A stretch of 64,000 nucleotides of DNA. Source: Acidobacteriota bacterium. GTDB lineage: Bacteria; Acidobacteriota; Vicinamibacteria; Vicinamibacterales; JAKQTR01. A model generated the notes under the pieces. The model did not search any database. It worked only from the letters and a program-made list of their open reading frames with translations, and was not told the origin of the DNA. This document shows positions 1 through 9,460 of the stretch, in pieces. Where the stretch lies: contig JAKQTR010000041.1 of assembly GCA_029562975.1 (NCBI GenBank), positions 62,001 to 126,000 of the forward strand, in the 5' to 3' direction. The translations under genes and the position numbers were made by a program. The stretch's first letter is position 1. The number at the start of each line of letters is the position of its first letter.

Positions 1-308
1 GCGCATACCGGAAGGTCCGGGCGCGCGGGTCGTGGGACTTCGCCATGGCGGGCCTTGCCTGGGCGATTGCGATGGATGACGGCAGGGTGGCCGACGCGCG
101 GCTCGTCTTGTCCGGCGTCGCGCCCGCCCCGTGGCGCCTGCACGCGGTGGAGAAGCTGCTGATCCGGCAGCGGCTCGATGCGAAGACGGTGGCCAGGGCG
201 GCGGCGGCGGCGGTGGTCGGGGCGAAGCCGCTCGAGCAGAACGCCTACAAAGTGCCGCTCGTGCGCGGGCTCGTTGAGGACGCGCTCGGCGCGGCCTCCC
301 GGGCCTAG
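1..308 (+). CDS. Molybdenum hydroxylase FAD-binding subunit, C-terminal part (5' truncated by window edge)
   Basis: The reading frame is open from base 3, so the start lies outside the window and about 101 codons remain. The fragment begins AYRKVRARGSWDFAMAGLA and ends with a run containing GAKPLEQNAYK. Both match the C-terminal domain of the medium, FAD-carrying subunit of xanthine dehydrogenase/CO dehydrogenase enzymes (XdhB, CoxM, YgfM). In this family the subunit takes electrons from the [2Fe-2S] clusters and passes them to NAD or another acceptor. The window also encodes a fused [2Fe-2S]/molybdopterin subunit (XdhD, 25644-28343) with no FAD subunit beside it, so this protein is a possible partner; that pairing is inferred. 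An internal ATG at 45 is not the true start, because the family match extends upstream of it. Confidence 0.85.
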   Translation, partial: AYRKVRARGSWDFAMAGLAWAIAMDDGRVADARLVLSGVAPAPWRLHAVEKLLIRQRLDAKTVARAAAAAVVGAKPLEQNAYKVPLVRGLVEDALGAASRA

Positions 309-345
309 CGCCGCGCGGCGCCTGCGCTCCGAAGGACGGTTGCCG

Positions 346-2646
346 ATGAGTCGTCGAGTGGGCCCGCTCCTGGCGGGCGGGGTCGCGGCGTGCGCGCTGG
401 CGCTGCTCGGGGCGCCGGCGTTTGCCGCCTTCGGTCAGCACGGCGCTCTCCGCGTCGAAGTGCGGACGGCGGCCTCGAAAGCCCCCGTCGCCGGGGCGCG
501 CGTCGAGGTCGCCGGCGCGCCTGAGGCCGCCGTCACCGACGTGTCCGGCCGCGCCCGCCTGACGAACCTCCAGGCCGGCCCGGCGTCGGTGCGCGTGAGC
601 GCCGACGCCTTCAGGCCTGTCGAAGCGACGGTCGTGGTCGGCGAGGCGGACGCCACTCTCGAGGTCTTCCTGGTGCCTCTCGAGCTCCGGGTGGACGAGT
701 CGATCATCGTCGCCGCGGCCCGGGAGGAGCGCCGCGGGTTCGACGTGCCTCGATCCACCGTCGTCGTGTCGCGGCAGGCCCTCGACGAGCGCGCGGCCCG
801 CACGGCGCCCGAGATCCTGCAGGATCGCAGCGGCGGCTGGGTCCAGAAGACGAACCACGGCGGCGGGTCGCCCTTCATCCGCGGCCTGGTCGGCAACCAG
901 GTGCTCGTGCTGGTGGACGGCGTCAGGCTGAACAACGCGACGTTCCGCCTGGGGCCCAACCAGTACATGAACACGATCGATCCGTTCGGCCTCGACCGCG
1001 TTGAGATCGTCAGGGGGTCGGGCTCAGTCGTGTACGGCAGCGACGCGCTGGGCGGCGTCGTCAACCTGGTCACGCCCGCGCCCGAGCTGCAGGGCTCAGG
1101 CGTGCGCGCGCGCGGCGCCGTCGCAACGCGACTGGCAAGCCTGGGCATGGAGCAGACGGTGCGCGCCGAGGGCTCGGTGGCCGGCACGCGAGCGGGCATT
1201 CGCGGCGGGATCACGGCGCGCGATTTCGGCGACCTCGTGGCCGGCGGCTCGCTCGGCAAGGAAGCGCCGTCGGGCTACCGCGAGATCGACGTGGACGCGT
1301 CGGCGGTCTGGGCGCCGACTTCCGACGCGGCGCTCACGGCGGTCTTCCAGAACGTCCGCCAGGCCGACGTTCCGCGCTTCGACCAGGTCGCCCAGCGGGG
1401 CTACGCCGTCTACAGCTTCGATCCGCAGGCGCGCCGGCTCGGCTACGTCCAGTGGCGCCAGCGCCTTCACGCGTCGTGGATCGACACGGCGCGGACGACC
1501 GTGTCGTGGCAGCGGTCCGACGAGGGACGCGTGCGGCGCAAGCAGGGCTCGTCGCTCGAGACGAGGGAGTTCGACACCGTGTCCACGGGCGGCGTGTCGG
1601 TGGATCTGTCGGGCCGCCTGGCTGGCACGGCGCGCTGGAGCGCCGGCGTCGAGGCCTACCACGACACCGTGCGGAGCTGGCGCCGGGACACGAACCTCGC
1701 GTCCGGGCAGTCCGCCGCGTCCCGCGGCCTGTACCCGGACGGGTCCACACGGCTCTCGCTGGCGGGATTTGCGCTGGCGCAGTTCACGGCCGGCCGCGCC
1801 GCGATCGATCTCGGCGCGAGGTACACCAGGGACGACGTCAAAGCCGAGGACCCGATCTTCGGGCCGCTCGGCCTGAGCCCCGACGCGGTCGTCGGCAGCG
1901 TTGCGGGGCGCTACGCCGTGACCGACGCGTTCCACCTGTTCGGCTCGGTGTCGCAGGCCTTCCGCGCGCCCAACATCGACGACGTGAGCACGCTCGGCGC
2001 GTTCGACTACGGCGTCGAGGTGCCGCCGGCCGCGCTCGATCCGGAGCGGTCGCTGGCCTTCGAGGGCGGGTTCAAGCTCAACACGCCGCGCGTGGCCGCG
2101 TCGGCGTCCGTGTACCGCATGACCCTGCAGGACCTGATCGACCGTCGTCCGTCGCGGTACAACGGGTCGCCGCAACTCGACGGACAGGACGTGTACGAAC
2201 GCGCCAACGTGGGACGGGCCTTCGTCCGGGGGGCCGAGCTGGACGCCGAGTGGCGCGCGGCCGAAGGCCTGAGCCTGTTCGGCTTCTTCGCCGCGACGTA
2301 CGGCCAGCAGGTGTCGGCTGGGGTGCCCATGCGGAGGATCCCGCCCGCGAACGGGCTCGTGGGCGTCCGCTACTCGTGGTCCAGGGCCCCGTGGGTCGAG
2401 GTCTCGGTGCGCGCTGCGGGGGCGCAGCGGCGCCTCGCGCCGGGCGATGTCGCCGACCACCGCATCGCGCCGGGCGGAACGCCAGGCTGGACGGTCGTCA
2501 ACGTGACCGCCGGCGCGCGCCTGCCGCGCGGGCTCGTCGTGTCGGGCGGCCTCGCCAACCTGTTCAACGAAGCCTACCGGATCCACGGCTCGGGCGTGGA
2601 TGGGGCAGGCCGGCACGCCTGGCTCAGCCTCAGGGTCGAGTTCTAG
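346..2646 (+). CDS. TonB-dependent outer-membrane receptor with N-terminal carboxypeptidase-regulatory-like domain
   Basis: This 766-aa protein opens with a signal peptide (hydrophobic run ending APAFA near residue 27). A carboxypeptidase-regulatory-like beta domain follows at roughly residues 33-105, then a plug domain with [21 protein letters not shown] and [19 protein letters not shown], then a long beta-barrel. The last residue is Phe, the usual C-terminal signal for barrel assembly. The plug segment [12 protein letters not shown] resembles heme and siderophore receptors, but the ligand cannot be assigned. The ATG at 346 was chosen because GAAGGACGG lies just upstream and the signal peptide starts there; frame upstream of it overlaps the preceding gene. 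The gene converges with the hydrolase on the other strand, with a gap of about 35 bp. Confidence 0.92.
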   Translation: MSRRVGPLLAGGVAACALALLGAPAFAAFGQHGALRVEVRTAASKAPVAGARVEVAGAPEAAVTDVSGRARLTNLQAGPASVRVSADAFRPVEATVVVGEADATLEVFLVPLELRVDESIIVAAAREERRGFDVPRSTVVVSRQALDERAARTAPEILQDRSGGWVQKTNHGGGSPFIRGLVGNQVLVLVDGVRLNNATFRLGPNQYMNTIDPFGLDRVEIVRGSGSVVYGSDALGGVVNLVTPAPELQGSGVRARGAVATRLASLGMEQTVRAEGSVAGTRAGIRGGITARDFGDLVAGGSLGKEAPSGYREIDVDASAVWAPTSDAALTAVFQNVRQADVPRFDQVAQRGYAVYSFDPQARRLGYVQWRQRLHASWIDTARTTVSWQRSDEGRVRRKQGSSLETREFDTVSTGGVSVDLSGRLAGTARWSAGVEAYHDTVRSWRRDTNLASGQSAASRGLYPDGSTRLSLAGFALAQFTAGRAAIDLGARYTRDDVKAEDPIFGPLGLSPDAVVGSVAGRYAVTDAFHLFGSVSQAFRAPNIDDVSTLGAFDYGVEVPPAALDPERSLAFEGGFKLNTPRVAASASVYRMTLQDLIDRRPSRYNGSPQLDGQDVYERANVGRAFVRGAELDAEWRAAEGLSLFGFFAATYGQQVSAGVPMRRIPPANGLVGVRYSWSRAPWVEVSVRAAGAQRRLAPGDVADHRIAPGGTPGWTVVNVTAGARLPRGLVVSGGLANLFNEAYRIHGSGVDGAGRHAWLSLRVEF

Positions 2647-2681
2647 GCGCGCACGCGAGGCGGCGCGCGGCCTGGCCCGCT

Positions 2682-3404
2682 TCACCGCGTCGGCGCCGCC
2701 CCAATCACCTCGCCGACCCAACGGACGATCTTGTCCTGCGCGGCCGCGTAGACCTCGGACTGTGGAACGCCCGAGCGCTTCGGCACGTCCAGCGAGTGGC
2801 CGGCCTGTTCGACGGCGTAGACCTCGCAGCGCGCCGGCAGCACGTCGAAGAAGAGCCGCACCTCGTCCGGCGTGCCGAAGGCGTCCTTCGCGCCCTGCAC
2901 GACCAGCATGGGGCGGGTGATGCCGGGAAGATGAGACACGCGCACCTGCTGCGGCTTGCCCGGCGGGTGCAGCGGGTATCCCAGGAACACCAGGCCGCGC
3001 AGGCGGTCCCACCACGCGCCGGCCGGCGCCTCGTCGGCGTCCCGGGCGGCTGCCACGTGCGACGCGATCCGTCCGCCCAGGGACTTTCCCCCGATGAACA
3101 AGGGCAGCCCCGCGCAGGAGGCGTCCGCCGCGACGTGCGCCAGTACCGCGCGGTAACAGGACTCCAGCACGGGCTGCGGGTCGGGCAGGCGCTTCAGCCG
3201 CTCGGTGAACGGGAAGTTGAACGTGACGACGTGGAGGCCGCGCGCCGACAGGCCGTCGGCGAACGCGATCATGAAGGGGCTCGCCTGGCCGCCCCCCGCC
3301 CCGTGCCCGAGGACGAGCGCGGCCGAGGGCGCGGCCGGCGCGCGGTAGAGCCGGGCCGTCACCGACTGGCCCCGGTCGATGGCGACCTGTTGTGCGTCCG
3401 GCAT
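2682..3404 (-). CDS. Alpha/beta hydrolase of the KANL3/Tex30-like (dienelactone hydrolase-like) group
   Basis: This 240-aa cytoplasmic protein has an oxyanion-type loop LGHGAGGG near residue 33 and a nucleophile elbow GGKSLGGR with Ser108. An acid is probable in QGAKDAFGT and a catalytic His in EQAGHSLDV. Spacing and motifs match the small KANL3/Tex30-type hydrolases that bacterial genomes annotate as alpha/beta family hydrolases; the substrate is unknown. The ATG at 3404 begins MPDAQQ. Longer open frame upstream is only the antisense of ettA. The gene is divergent from ettA with a gap of only 48 bp, so the two probably share a promoter region. Confidence 0.85.
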   Translation of the reverse strand: MPDAQQVAIDRGQSVTARLYRAPAAPSAALVLGHGAGGGQASPFMIAFADGLSARGLHVVTFNFPFTERLKRLPDPQPVLESCYRAVLAHVAADASCAGLPLFIGGKSLGGRIASHVAAARDADEAPAGAWWDRLRGLVFLGYPLHPPGKPQQVRVSHLPGITRPMLVVQGAKDAFGTPDEVRLFFDVLPARCEVYAVEQAGHSLDVPKRSGVPQSEVYAAAQDKIVRWVGEVIGAAPTR

Positions 3405-3452
3405 GTCTGTCCCCTTGAGTCGGCCGCCTCGGCAGCTTACGCTAGTTCGACC

Positions 3453-5129
3453 ATGGCAGCGCAGTACATCTTCACGATGAAGGGGCTGGGGAAAGTCTAC
3501 CCGCCCGATCAGGCGGTCCTCAAGGACATCTGGCTCTCTTTCCTTCCGGGCGCGAAAATCGGCGTCCTCGGGCTGAACGGCGCGGGGAAGAGCACGCTGC
3601 TCAAGATCATGGCGGGCGTCGAGAAGGAGTTCCTCGGCGAGGCGTACCCGGCCGAGGGCATCTCGGTCGGCTTCCTGCCCCAGGAGCCCGCCCTCGACCC
3701 GGCGAAGAGCGTGCTCGGGAACGTTGAGGAAGGCGTGGCGCCGACCAAGGCCCTCCTGGCCCGCTACGACGAGCTGAACGGCAAGCTCGGCGAGGCCCTC
3801 GAACCCGATGAGATGGCGAAGGTCCTCGACGAGCTCGGCCGACTTCAGGATCGCATCGATGCCTCCGGGGCCTGGGAGATCGACTCCAGGCTCGAGCTCG
3901 CGATGGACGCGCTCAGGTGCCCGCCGGCAGACGCCGACGTCCGCACGCTGTCGGGCGGCGAACGCCGGCGCGTGGCGCTCTGCCGGCTCTTGCTCCAATC
4001 GCCTGACCTACTGCTGCTGGACGAGCCGACCAACCACCTCGACGCGGAGTCGGTGGCGTGGCTCGAGCATTTCCTGCAGGCCTACCCGGGCACGGTCGTG
4101 GCGGTGACGCACGACCGGTACTTCCTCGACAACGTCGCCGGCTGGATTCTCGAGCTCGATCGCGGCTCCGGGATCCCGTGGCAGGGCAACTACTCGTCGT
4201 GGCTCGAGCAGAAGCAGCGCCGCCTCGAGATCGAGGAGAAGCAGGAGGCCCGCCGTCAGCGCACGCTGCAGCGCGAGCTGGAGTGGATTCGCATGTCGCC
4301 GCGGGCGCGCCAGGCCAAGGGCAAGGCGCGGCTCAACGCCTACGAAGCCATGCTCGCCGAGGAGTCGGCCCAGCGGATCGAGGCGGCGGAGATCTACATT
4401 CCGCCCGGCCCCCGGCTCGGCGACATCGTCGTCGAGGCGCGCGGGCTGCGGAAGGGCTACGGCGACCTGCTGCTGATGGACGATGTCACCTTCACGCTGC
4501 CGCGGGGCGGCATTGTCGGCGTCATCGGCCCCAACGGCGCGGGCAAGACCACGCTGTTCCGCCTGATCACCGGGCAGGAACAGCCCGACGCCGGCACGCT
4601 GCGCCTGGGCGAGACGGTCAAGGTCGGCTACGTGGATCAATCCCGGGACGCCCTGGACCCGGACAAGACCGTCTGGCAGGAGATCTCCGAGGGCCGCGAC
4701 CAGGTGGTGCTCGGCAAACGCGAGGTGGCGTCGAGGGCCTACGTGTCGTGGTTCAACTTCAAGGGCCGCGATCAGCAGCGCAAGGTCGGGACGCTCTCCG
4801 GCGGCGAGCGCAACCGCGTCCACCTGGCGAAGCTCCTCAAGACGGGCTGCAACCTGCTGCTGCTGGACGAGCCGACCAACGACCTCGACGTGGACACCCT
4901 CCGCGCGCTCGAAGACGCGATCCTGGCCTTCGCCGGATGCGTCGCCGTCATCAGCCACGACCGCTGGTTTCTCGACCGCATCGCAACGCACATGCTGGCC
5001 TTCGAGGGCGACAGCCGCGTGGAGTGGTTCGAGGGCAACTACCAGGATTACGAGGCCGACCGGCGCCGCCGGCTCGGCGCCGAGGCGGACCGGCCGCATC
5101 GGATCAAGTACCGGAAGCTGACGAGATAA
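3453..5129 (+). CDS. ettA: Energy-dependent translational throttle protein EttA (ABC-F ATPase)
   Basis: This 558-aa protein has two ABC ATPase cassettes and no membrane segments, matching the length of E. coli EttA (about 555 aa). Walker A motifs are GLNGAGKST (about residue 40) and GPNGAGKTT (about residue 359). Signatures are LSGGERRR and LSGGERNR, and Walker B motifs are [12 protein letters not shown] and [12 protein letters not shown]. The charged linker between the cassettes contains [21 protein letters not shown] split across the P-site tRNA-interaction helix, which is diagnostic of EttA. Members bind the ribosomal E site and gate the first steps of elongation according to the ADP/ATP ratio. 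A TACGCT hexamer about 10 bases upstream of the ATG is a possible -10 element. Confidence 0.95.
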   Translation: MAAQYIFTMKGLGKVYPPDQAVLKDIWLSFLPGAKIGVLGLNGAGKSTLLKIMAGVEKEFLGEAYPAEGISVGFLPQEPALDPAKSVLGNVEEGVAPTKALLARYDELNGKLGEALEPDEMAKVLDELGRLQDRIDASGAWEIDSRLELAMDALRCPPADADVRTLSGGERRRVALCRLLLQSPDLLLLDEPTNHLDAESVAWLEHFLQAYPGTVVAVTHDRYFLDNVAGWILELDRGSGIPWQGNYSSWLEQKQRRLEIEEKQEARRQRTLQRELEWIRMSPRARQAKGKARLNAYEAMLAEESAQRIEAAEIYIPPGPRLGDIVVEARGLRKGYGDLLLMDDVTFTLPRGGIVGVIGPNGAGKTTLFRLITGQEQPDAGTLRLGETVKVGYVDQSRDALDPDKTVWQEISEGRDQVVLGKREVASRAYVSWFNFKGRDQQRKVGTLSGGERNRVHLAKLLKTGCNLLLLDEPTNDLDVDTLRALEDAILAFAGCVAVISHDRWFLDRIATHMLAFEGDSRVEWFEGNYQDYEADRRRRLGAEADRPHRIKYRKLTR

Positions 5130-5138
5130 GAGAGAGAA

Positions 5139-5268
5139 GACAGGAGTCAGGAGACAGCATCCAGAGCCCCCGCCTTCGCCGGCCAGTCCGCCCGCCGGAT
5201 TCGGCGGGGCAGGCTGAATGCCGAATCGCGAGCCCCGAGTCCCGAGCCCCCAGCTCCCGGTCGCGAGC
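5139..5268. repeat. Heptamer-array element 1 (paired arrays around a hairpin core)
   Basis: A 7-bp-periodic array (GACAGGA, GTCAGGA, GACAGCA, TCCAGAG) occupies 5139-5166. An opposite-sense array of eight heptamers (GCTGAAT, GCCGAAT, CGCGAGC, CCCGAGT, CCCGAGC and variants) occupies 5213-5268. The core between them holds a perfect 7-bp hairpin, CCCGCCG/CGGCGGG with loop GATT (5191-5208). Most of the 308-bp gap between ettA and the SDR gene is this element. The rest, 5269-5437, shows only a -10-like TATAAT and a ribosome-binding site. The same architecture recurs at several other sites in the window. Confidence 0.75.
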
Positions 5269-5380
5269 CCGCGTGTCGCGCCGAAGCCGGCCCTTCGGCT
5301 CGCGCCTTCCCATGCGTGCTCAGGGCGAGCCGGCAGGCCTTCCGGGGGAGGCGGAAGCCCCCGAATCCGGTCCCCGGGCG

Positions 5381-5386
5381 TATAAT
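5381..5386 (+). promoter_or_regulatory. Candidate -10 hexamer TATAAT upstream of the SDR gene
   Basis: A consensus TATAAT stands out in very GC-rich sequence 51 bp before the GTG start. No recognisable -35 lies 16-18 bp upstream, so this is a partial promoter match. Confidence 0.45.
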
Positions 5387-5437
5387 CCGCCAACGCCCTG
5401 CGGTCCTTGCTGCCGCGTCATGCGAAGAGGTTCAACT

Positions 5438-6457
5438 GTGCGACGACCTGGAGTGCTCATCACCGGCGCCAGCGGCGAGATCGGACACGGACTGATCGAG
5501 AAGCTGGCCGAAGACGGCGCGACGACGATTGTCACCCTCGACGTGAGGGCCCTCGAACCGTCCCTCGGCAGGATGGTCCACCGCGAGGTGACCGGGTCCA
5601 TCACGGACAATGCCGCTCTCGACCGCATCCTGGCCGAGTTCGACATCGATCACGTCTACCATCTCGCGGCCTACCTCTCGACGCGCAGCGAGTTCACGCC
5701 CGTCACGGCCCACAAAGTGAACGTCGAGGGGACCATGAACCTCCTCGAGTTCGCCCAGAAGCAGAGCGAGTCGCACGGGCGACCGGTCGTCTTCCTCTAT
5801 CCGTCCTCCATCGCCGCCTACGGCCTGCCCGACCTCGAGACGAAGGCGAAGGCGGGGAAGGTGCGCGAAGAGGAGTACAACACCCCGTCCACCATGTACG
5901 GGTGCAACAAGCTCTACTGCGAGCTGCTGGGCCGCTACTACGCGCGCCACTACAAGCAGCTCGCCGCCGAGGCGCTCTCCGGCAAGGTGGACTTCAGGGC
6001 CGTGCGGTTCCCGGGCCTCATCTCGGCCGTCACGGTGCCGTCGGGCGGCACGTCGGACTACGCGCCGGAGATGATCCACGCCGCGGCCAGGGGCGAGGCC
6101 TACGCCTGCTTCGTGCGCCCCGACACCCGGATCCCGTTCATGGCGATGCCCGACGGCGTCGAGGCGCTGCTCACGCTGGCCGATGCGCCCCGGGCCAAGC
6201 TGACCAAGACCGCGTACAACCTGGGAGCGTTCAACCCTTCGGCCGAGGAGGTCCGGCAACTGGTGCTGCGCAGCTTCCGGGGCGCCAGCCTGACGTACGA
6301 CGTGGACGTCAAGCGCCAGGGCATCGTCGACACGTGGCCCGCCGACGTGGACGACTCGGCCGCGCGGGCGGAGTGGGGCTTCGCGGCGAAGTACGACTTC
6401 GATCGGGCGTTCTCCGAGTACCTGATCCCGACGATCCGGGGACGGTACGCGAGGTAA
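5438..6457 (+). CDS. NAD-dependent epimerase/dehydratase-family protein, L-threonine 3-dehydrogenase (SDR type)-like
   Basis: This 339-aa extended SDR has an NAD-binding motif ITGASGEIGHG at the N terminus, a catalytic serine region YPSSIAAYG and an active-site YxxxK in STMYGCNKLYCELL. The later stretch RFPGLISAVTVPSGGTSDYAPE matches the SDR-type L-threonine dehydrogenase family, which oxidises threonine to 2-amino-3-ketobutyrate, the precursor of glycine. That substrate is a family assignment and was not demonstrated. The GTG start is preferred because GAAGAGG sits seven bases upstream; an in-frame ATG at 5420 lies before that ribosome-binding site. The gene is upstream of adenine deaminase on the same strand, separated by a repeat element. 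Confidence 0.8.
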   Translation: MRRPGVLITGASGEIGHGLIEKLAEDGATTIVTLDVRALEPSLGRMVHREVTGSITDNAALDRILAEFDIDHVYHLAAYLSTRSEFTPVTAHKVNVEGTMNLLEFAQKQSESHGRPVVFLYPSSIAAYGLPDLETKAKAGKVREEEYNTPSTMYGCNKLYCELLGRYYARHYKQLAAEALSGKVDFRAVRFPGLISAVTVPSGGTSDYAPEMIHAAARGEAYACFVRPDTRIPFMAMPDGVEALLTLADAPRAKLTKTAYNLGAFNPSAEEVRQLVLRSFRGASLTYDVDVKRQGIVDTWPADVDDSAARAEWGFAAKYDFDRAFSEYLIPTIRGRYAR

Positions 6458-6462
6458 GGGCG

Positions 6463-6600
6463 GAATTCAGAATCCAGCAGCCAGAATCCGGAGTCTGCGT
6501 GACGGGGTGACCTGCTCTCGCTGCCTTTGGGATCCCCATTCCGAATTCCGGCTTCCTGGCTTCTGATTCCGCATGCTGAATGCGGAATTCCGGATTCTGC
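6463..6600. repeat. Heptamer-array element 2 (AT-richer, GAATTC-type units)
   Basis: Five heptamers (GAATTCA, GAATCCA, GCAGCCA, GAATCCG, GAGTCTG) run from 6463 to 6497. Nine heptamers in the opposite sense (ATTCCGA, ATTCCGG, CTTCCTG, GCTTCTG, ATTCCGC and variants) run from 6538 to 6600. The core of about 40 bp between them has no gene. The right array ends two bases before the ade start codon, so it must be part of the ade leader. Base composition is far more AT-rich than the neighbouring genes. Confidence 0.75.
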
Positions 6601-6602
6601 GA

Positions 6603-8306
6603 ATGGACCTGAAGTCCCTGATCCGCCGTGCGAGGGGCGATGAGCCCGCCGACCTGCTGCTGAAGAACGCGCGGGTGGTGGACGTGCTGGGCGGCACGGT
6701 CGAGCCCGGCAGCGTCGCGATTGCCGGCGAGGTCATCGTCGGCGTCGGCCAGTGCTCCGCCCGGGCGGAGATCGACCTTGGCGGCTCGTTCGTGGCCCCG
6801 GGGTTCATCGACGCTCACGTCCATATCGAGAGCGCCATGGTGCCGCCGGCAGAGTTCGCGCGGGCGGTCGTGCCGCGCGGCACCACGACGGTGGTCACGG
6901 ACCCGCACGAGATCGCGAACGTCCTCGGCCTGGACGGCATCCGCTTCATGTTCGAGAGCGCCAAGTTCGGCCCGCTGAGCATGTACGTGATGGCCCCGTC
7001 CTGCGTGCCGGCGACGGGCATGGCCACAAGCGGCGCGGCGCTTCACGGGTACGACCTGTTCCCGCTGAAGGCGGATCCCTGGGTGCTGGGCCTCGCCGAG
7101 GTGATGAACTTCCCGGGGGTGGTGGACGGCGACGACGCCGTGCTCGAGAAGCTGGGGGCCTTCCAGGACCGGGTGATCGACGGCCACGGGCCAGGCCTGA
7201 GCGGCGCCGCCCTTCAGGCCTACGTGGCGGCGGGCGTCCAGTCGGACCACGAGTCCACGAGCGCCGACGAGGCGCTCGAGAAGATCCGGCTCGGGATGAT
7301 GGTCATGATCCGGGAAGGCTCGGCCGCCCGCGACCTGTCCGCCATCGTGCCCATCGTGACGGCGGCCAACCAGCACCGGTTCTGCTTCTGCACGGACGAC
7401 TGCCAGCCCTCCGACCTGGTGGAGCGCGGCGGCATCGACCACGCCATCCGCAGCGCGATCGGCCTCGGCATGGACCCGGTCGCGGCCATCAGGCTGGCGA
7501 CGTGGAACGCCGCGCAGCACTTCCGCCTGCACAACCGCGGGGCGGTCACGCCCGGGCGCCGCGCGGACCTGGTGGTGTTCGACGACCTTCGCGACCCGAG
7601 GCCCCGCCTGGTGTTCAGGAACGGATCGGTGGTCGCGCGGGACGGCGCAATGGCGGTCCCGCCTCGGCCGCCGTCGCGCACGCTGCGCAGCACCATGAAC
7701 GTGGCGTGGGAGAGCGTGGACTTCCGCATCCCCGCCGCCGGCCGCCGCGCGCGGGTCATCGGCGTGAAAGCCGGCCGGCTGGACACGGACGCGCTCGAGG
7801 CCGAGCCGACCGTGCGCGGCGGCGAGGCGCTGGCCGATCCGTCGCGCGACCTGCTCAAGATCGCCGTCCTCGAGCGCCACATGGCGTCCGGGGCGGCCGG
7901 CAAGGGCTTCGTCACGGGCATCGGCCTGCGCGAGGGAGCCATTGCCTCGTCGGTCGCGCACGATCATCACAACCTGATCGTCGTGGGGGCCGACGACGCG
8001 TCGATGATGACCGCCGCGCGCCGCGTCGGCGCGCTGCACGGCGGCATGGCCGTCGCGCGGGGCGAGCGGGTCCTCGCGGAGGTGCCGCTGCCCCTCGGCG
8101 GCCTGATGAGCGCCGAGCCCGTGGAGCGCGTCAGCCGCCAGGTGGAGACGGCCGTGGCCGCGGCGCGCGCGCTGGGCTCTCCGCTCCACGATCCGTTCAT
8201 GGCGATGGGCTTTCTGGCCCTCGAGGTGATCCCGAGCCTCAAGGTGACCGACAAGGGGATCATCGACGTGGCGCGGCGCGCCGTCGTGCCGCTGTGGCTG
8301 GACTAG
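6603..8306 (+). CDS. ade: Adenine deaminase
   Basis: This 567-aa cytoplasmic amidohydrolase belongs to the Ade family, which converts adenine to hypoxanthine and ammonia in purine salvage or breakdown. Metal-site motifs are intact: DAHVHIES (the first HxH), TDPHEIANVLG, QSDHEST and the aspartates in FCTDDCQPSD. The C-terminal domain has the typical TGIGLREGAIASSVAHDHHN stretch. Length is normal for the family. The ATG at 6603 is preferred over an in-frame ATG at 6573 because the extra ten codons fall entirely inside a heptamer repeat array. With XdhD and the YgfK/SsnA group further along, it would feed hypoxanthine into purine catabolism; that link is inferred from context. Confidence 0.93.
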   Translation: MDLKSLIRRARGDEPADLLLKNARVVDVLGGTVEPGSVAIAGEVIVGVGQCSARAEIDLGGSFVAPGFIDAHVHIESAMVPPAEFARAVVPRGTTTVVTDPHEIANVLGLDGIRFMFESAKFGPLSMYVMAPSCVPATGMATSGAALHGYDLFPLKADPWVLGLAEVMNFPGVVDGDDAVLEKLGAFQDRVIDGHGPGLSGAALQAYVAAGVQSDHESTSADEALEKIRLGMMVMIREGSAARDLSAIVPIVTAANQHRFCFCTDDCQPSDLVERGGIDHAIRSAIGLGMDPVAAIRLATWNAAQHFRLHNRGAVTPGRRADLVVFDDLRDPRPRLVFRNGSVVARDGAMAVPPRPPSRTLRSTMNVAWESVDFRIPAAGRRARVIGVKAGRLDTDALEAEPTVRGGEALADPSRDLLKIAVLERHMASGAAGKGFVTGIGLREGAIASSVAHDHHNLIVVGADDASMMTAARRVGALHGGMAVARGERVLAEVPLPLGGLMSAEPVERVSRQVETAVAAARALGSPLHDPFMAMGFLALEVIPSLKVTDKGIIDVARRAVVPLWLD

Positions 8307-8351
8307 CCGGCGCGGGCGGCTGGGGCGGCGCGCAGGGCGGGCCTCGGGGCT

Positions 8352-8357
8352 TACACT
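8352..8357 (+). promoter_or_regulatory. Candidate -10 hexamer TACACT before the glycosyltransferase
   Basis: TACACT ends six bases before an in-frame GTG at 8363. If it is a real -10, transcription would begin at or next to that GTG, giving a leaderless message. No clear -35 is seen. Confidence 0.35.
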
Positions 8358-8395
8358 GAAGCGTGCGCCACGATCATCGCGCGTGCGCGTCCGCC

Positions 8396-9406
8396 ATGAC
8401 GCCGCCCCGTCCTCGAGTGTCCATCCTCCTCCCCGCCCGGAACGCGGCCGCGACGATCCCCGACTGCCTCGCGAGCATCCGCCGCCAGACCGAGCCGCGC
8501 TGGGAGTGCATCATCGTGGACGATGGCTCGACGGACGGGACCCGCGACATCGCGGCCCGCGCGGCGGAGGACGACGGGCGGTTCCGGGTTGTCTCGATCG
8601 CGCACGCCGGTCTCGTTTCCGCCCTCAACGAAGGGCTCCGTCACTGCCACGGCGACCTCGTCGCCAGAATGGACGCCGACGATCTGATGCACCGCCACCG
8701 CCTGGAGGCCCAGGCGGCCTGCCTCGACCGCAACCGGGATCTCGCGGCCGTCGGCTGTCACGTCCGCATGTTCCCGCGCGCGGCGCTCTCGCCCCGCATG
8801 CGGGAGTACGAAGCGTGGCTGAACAGCCTCGGAAGCGCCGACGAAGTCGCCCGCGACGCGCTTGTCGAGTGCCCGGTCGCCCATCCCTCGCTCATGATGC
8901 GCCGGAGCATGGCCGGCCTGGGCTACGTGGATCGAGGCTGGCCGGAGGACTACGACCTGGTGCTGCGGGCGCTCGGCCGAGGCCTGCGGATTGGCCTAGT
9001 GCCCAGGCGCCTGCTGGCGTGGCGCCGCAGCCGGAGGAGTCTGTCGCGTCTCGATCCCCGGTACGCCCGGATGCAGTTCACCCGGTGCAAGGCGCACTTC
9101 CTCGCCGGCGGCTTCCTCGCGGCCCGGTCCGATTACGTGCTCTGGGGCTTCGGTGAAACGGGCAAAGCGCTGCACAAGGCGCTCGCGGCGCTCGGCAAGC
9201 ACCCCTCTCACATCGTCGAGGTGCATCCCCGGCGCCTCGGCCGGCGCATCCACGGCGCGCCCGTCCTGCCGCCGGAGGGCATGGCCGGCCTGCGCGGGCG
9301 CCCGGCCGTCGTGTCCGTCGCCCGCGAGGGACCGCGATCGGAGTGCAGGGGCATGCTGGCCGGCATGGGATTCACCGAAGGCCTGGACTACGTCTGTACC
9401 GCGTGA
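8396..9406 (+). CDS. Family 2 glycosyltransferase with C-terminal Rossmann-like domain
   Basis: This 336-aa protein has a GT-A N-terminal domain: VSILLPARNAA at the start, the nucleotide-sugar motif IIVDDGSTDGTRDI, then a DxD-type metal site ARMDADDLMH and the late WPEDYDLVLRA acceptor-side motif. After about residue 240 comes a separate domain opening YVLWGFGETGKALHKAL, a glycine-rich Rossmann-like fold similar to the PglD N-terminal domain. It likely builds a surface glycan; donor and acceptor are unknown. No transmembrane segment is evident. The ATG at 8396 gives the cleanest family N terminus, but an in-frame GTG at 8363 beneath a -10-like box could be a leaderless start. Confidence 0.85.
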   Translation: MTPPRPRVSILLPARNAAATIPDCLASIRRQTEPRWECIIVDDGSTDGTRDIAARAAEDDGRFRVVSIAHAGLVSALNEGLRHCHGDLVARMDADDLMHRHRLEAQAACLDRNRDLAAVGCHVRMFPRAALSPRMREYEAWLNSLGSADEVARDALVECPVAHPSLMMRRSMAGLGYVDRGWPEDYDLVLRALGRGLRIGLVPRRLLAWRRSRRSLSRLDPRYARMQFTRCKAHFLAGGFLAARSDYVLWGFGETGKALHKALAALGKHPSHIVEVHPRRLGRRIHGAPVLPPEGMAGLRGRPAVVSVAREGPRSECRGMLAGMGFTEGLDYVCTA

Positions 9407-9460
9407 GTGGCCTTGCCGGAGCGCGCGCGGCGTGCGGCCTGCCACGAGCGGGCGGCGGCG

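Noticed and set aside
1096-3015. 639-residue open frame antisense to the TonB receptor
   Set aside because: Arg/Ala/Pro-rich composition with no family motif; it is a shadow of the receptor and hydrolase genes, as expected at this G+C content.
3405-3998. N-terminal extension of the hydrolase overlapping ettA
   Set aside because: The extra 198 residues are antisense to conserved EttA sequence; homology to hydrolases begins at the ATG at 3404.
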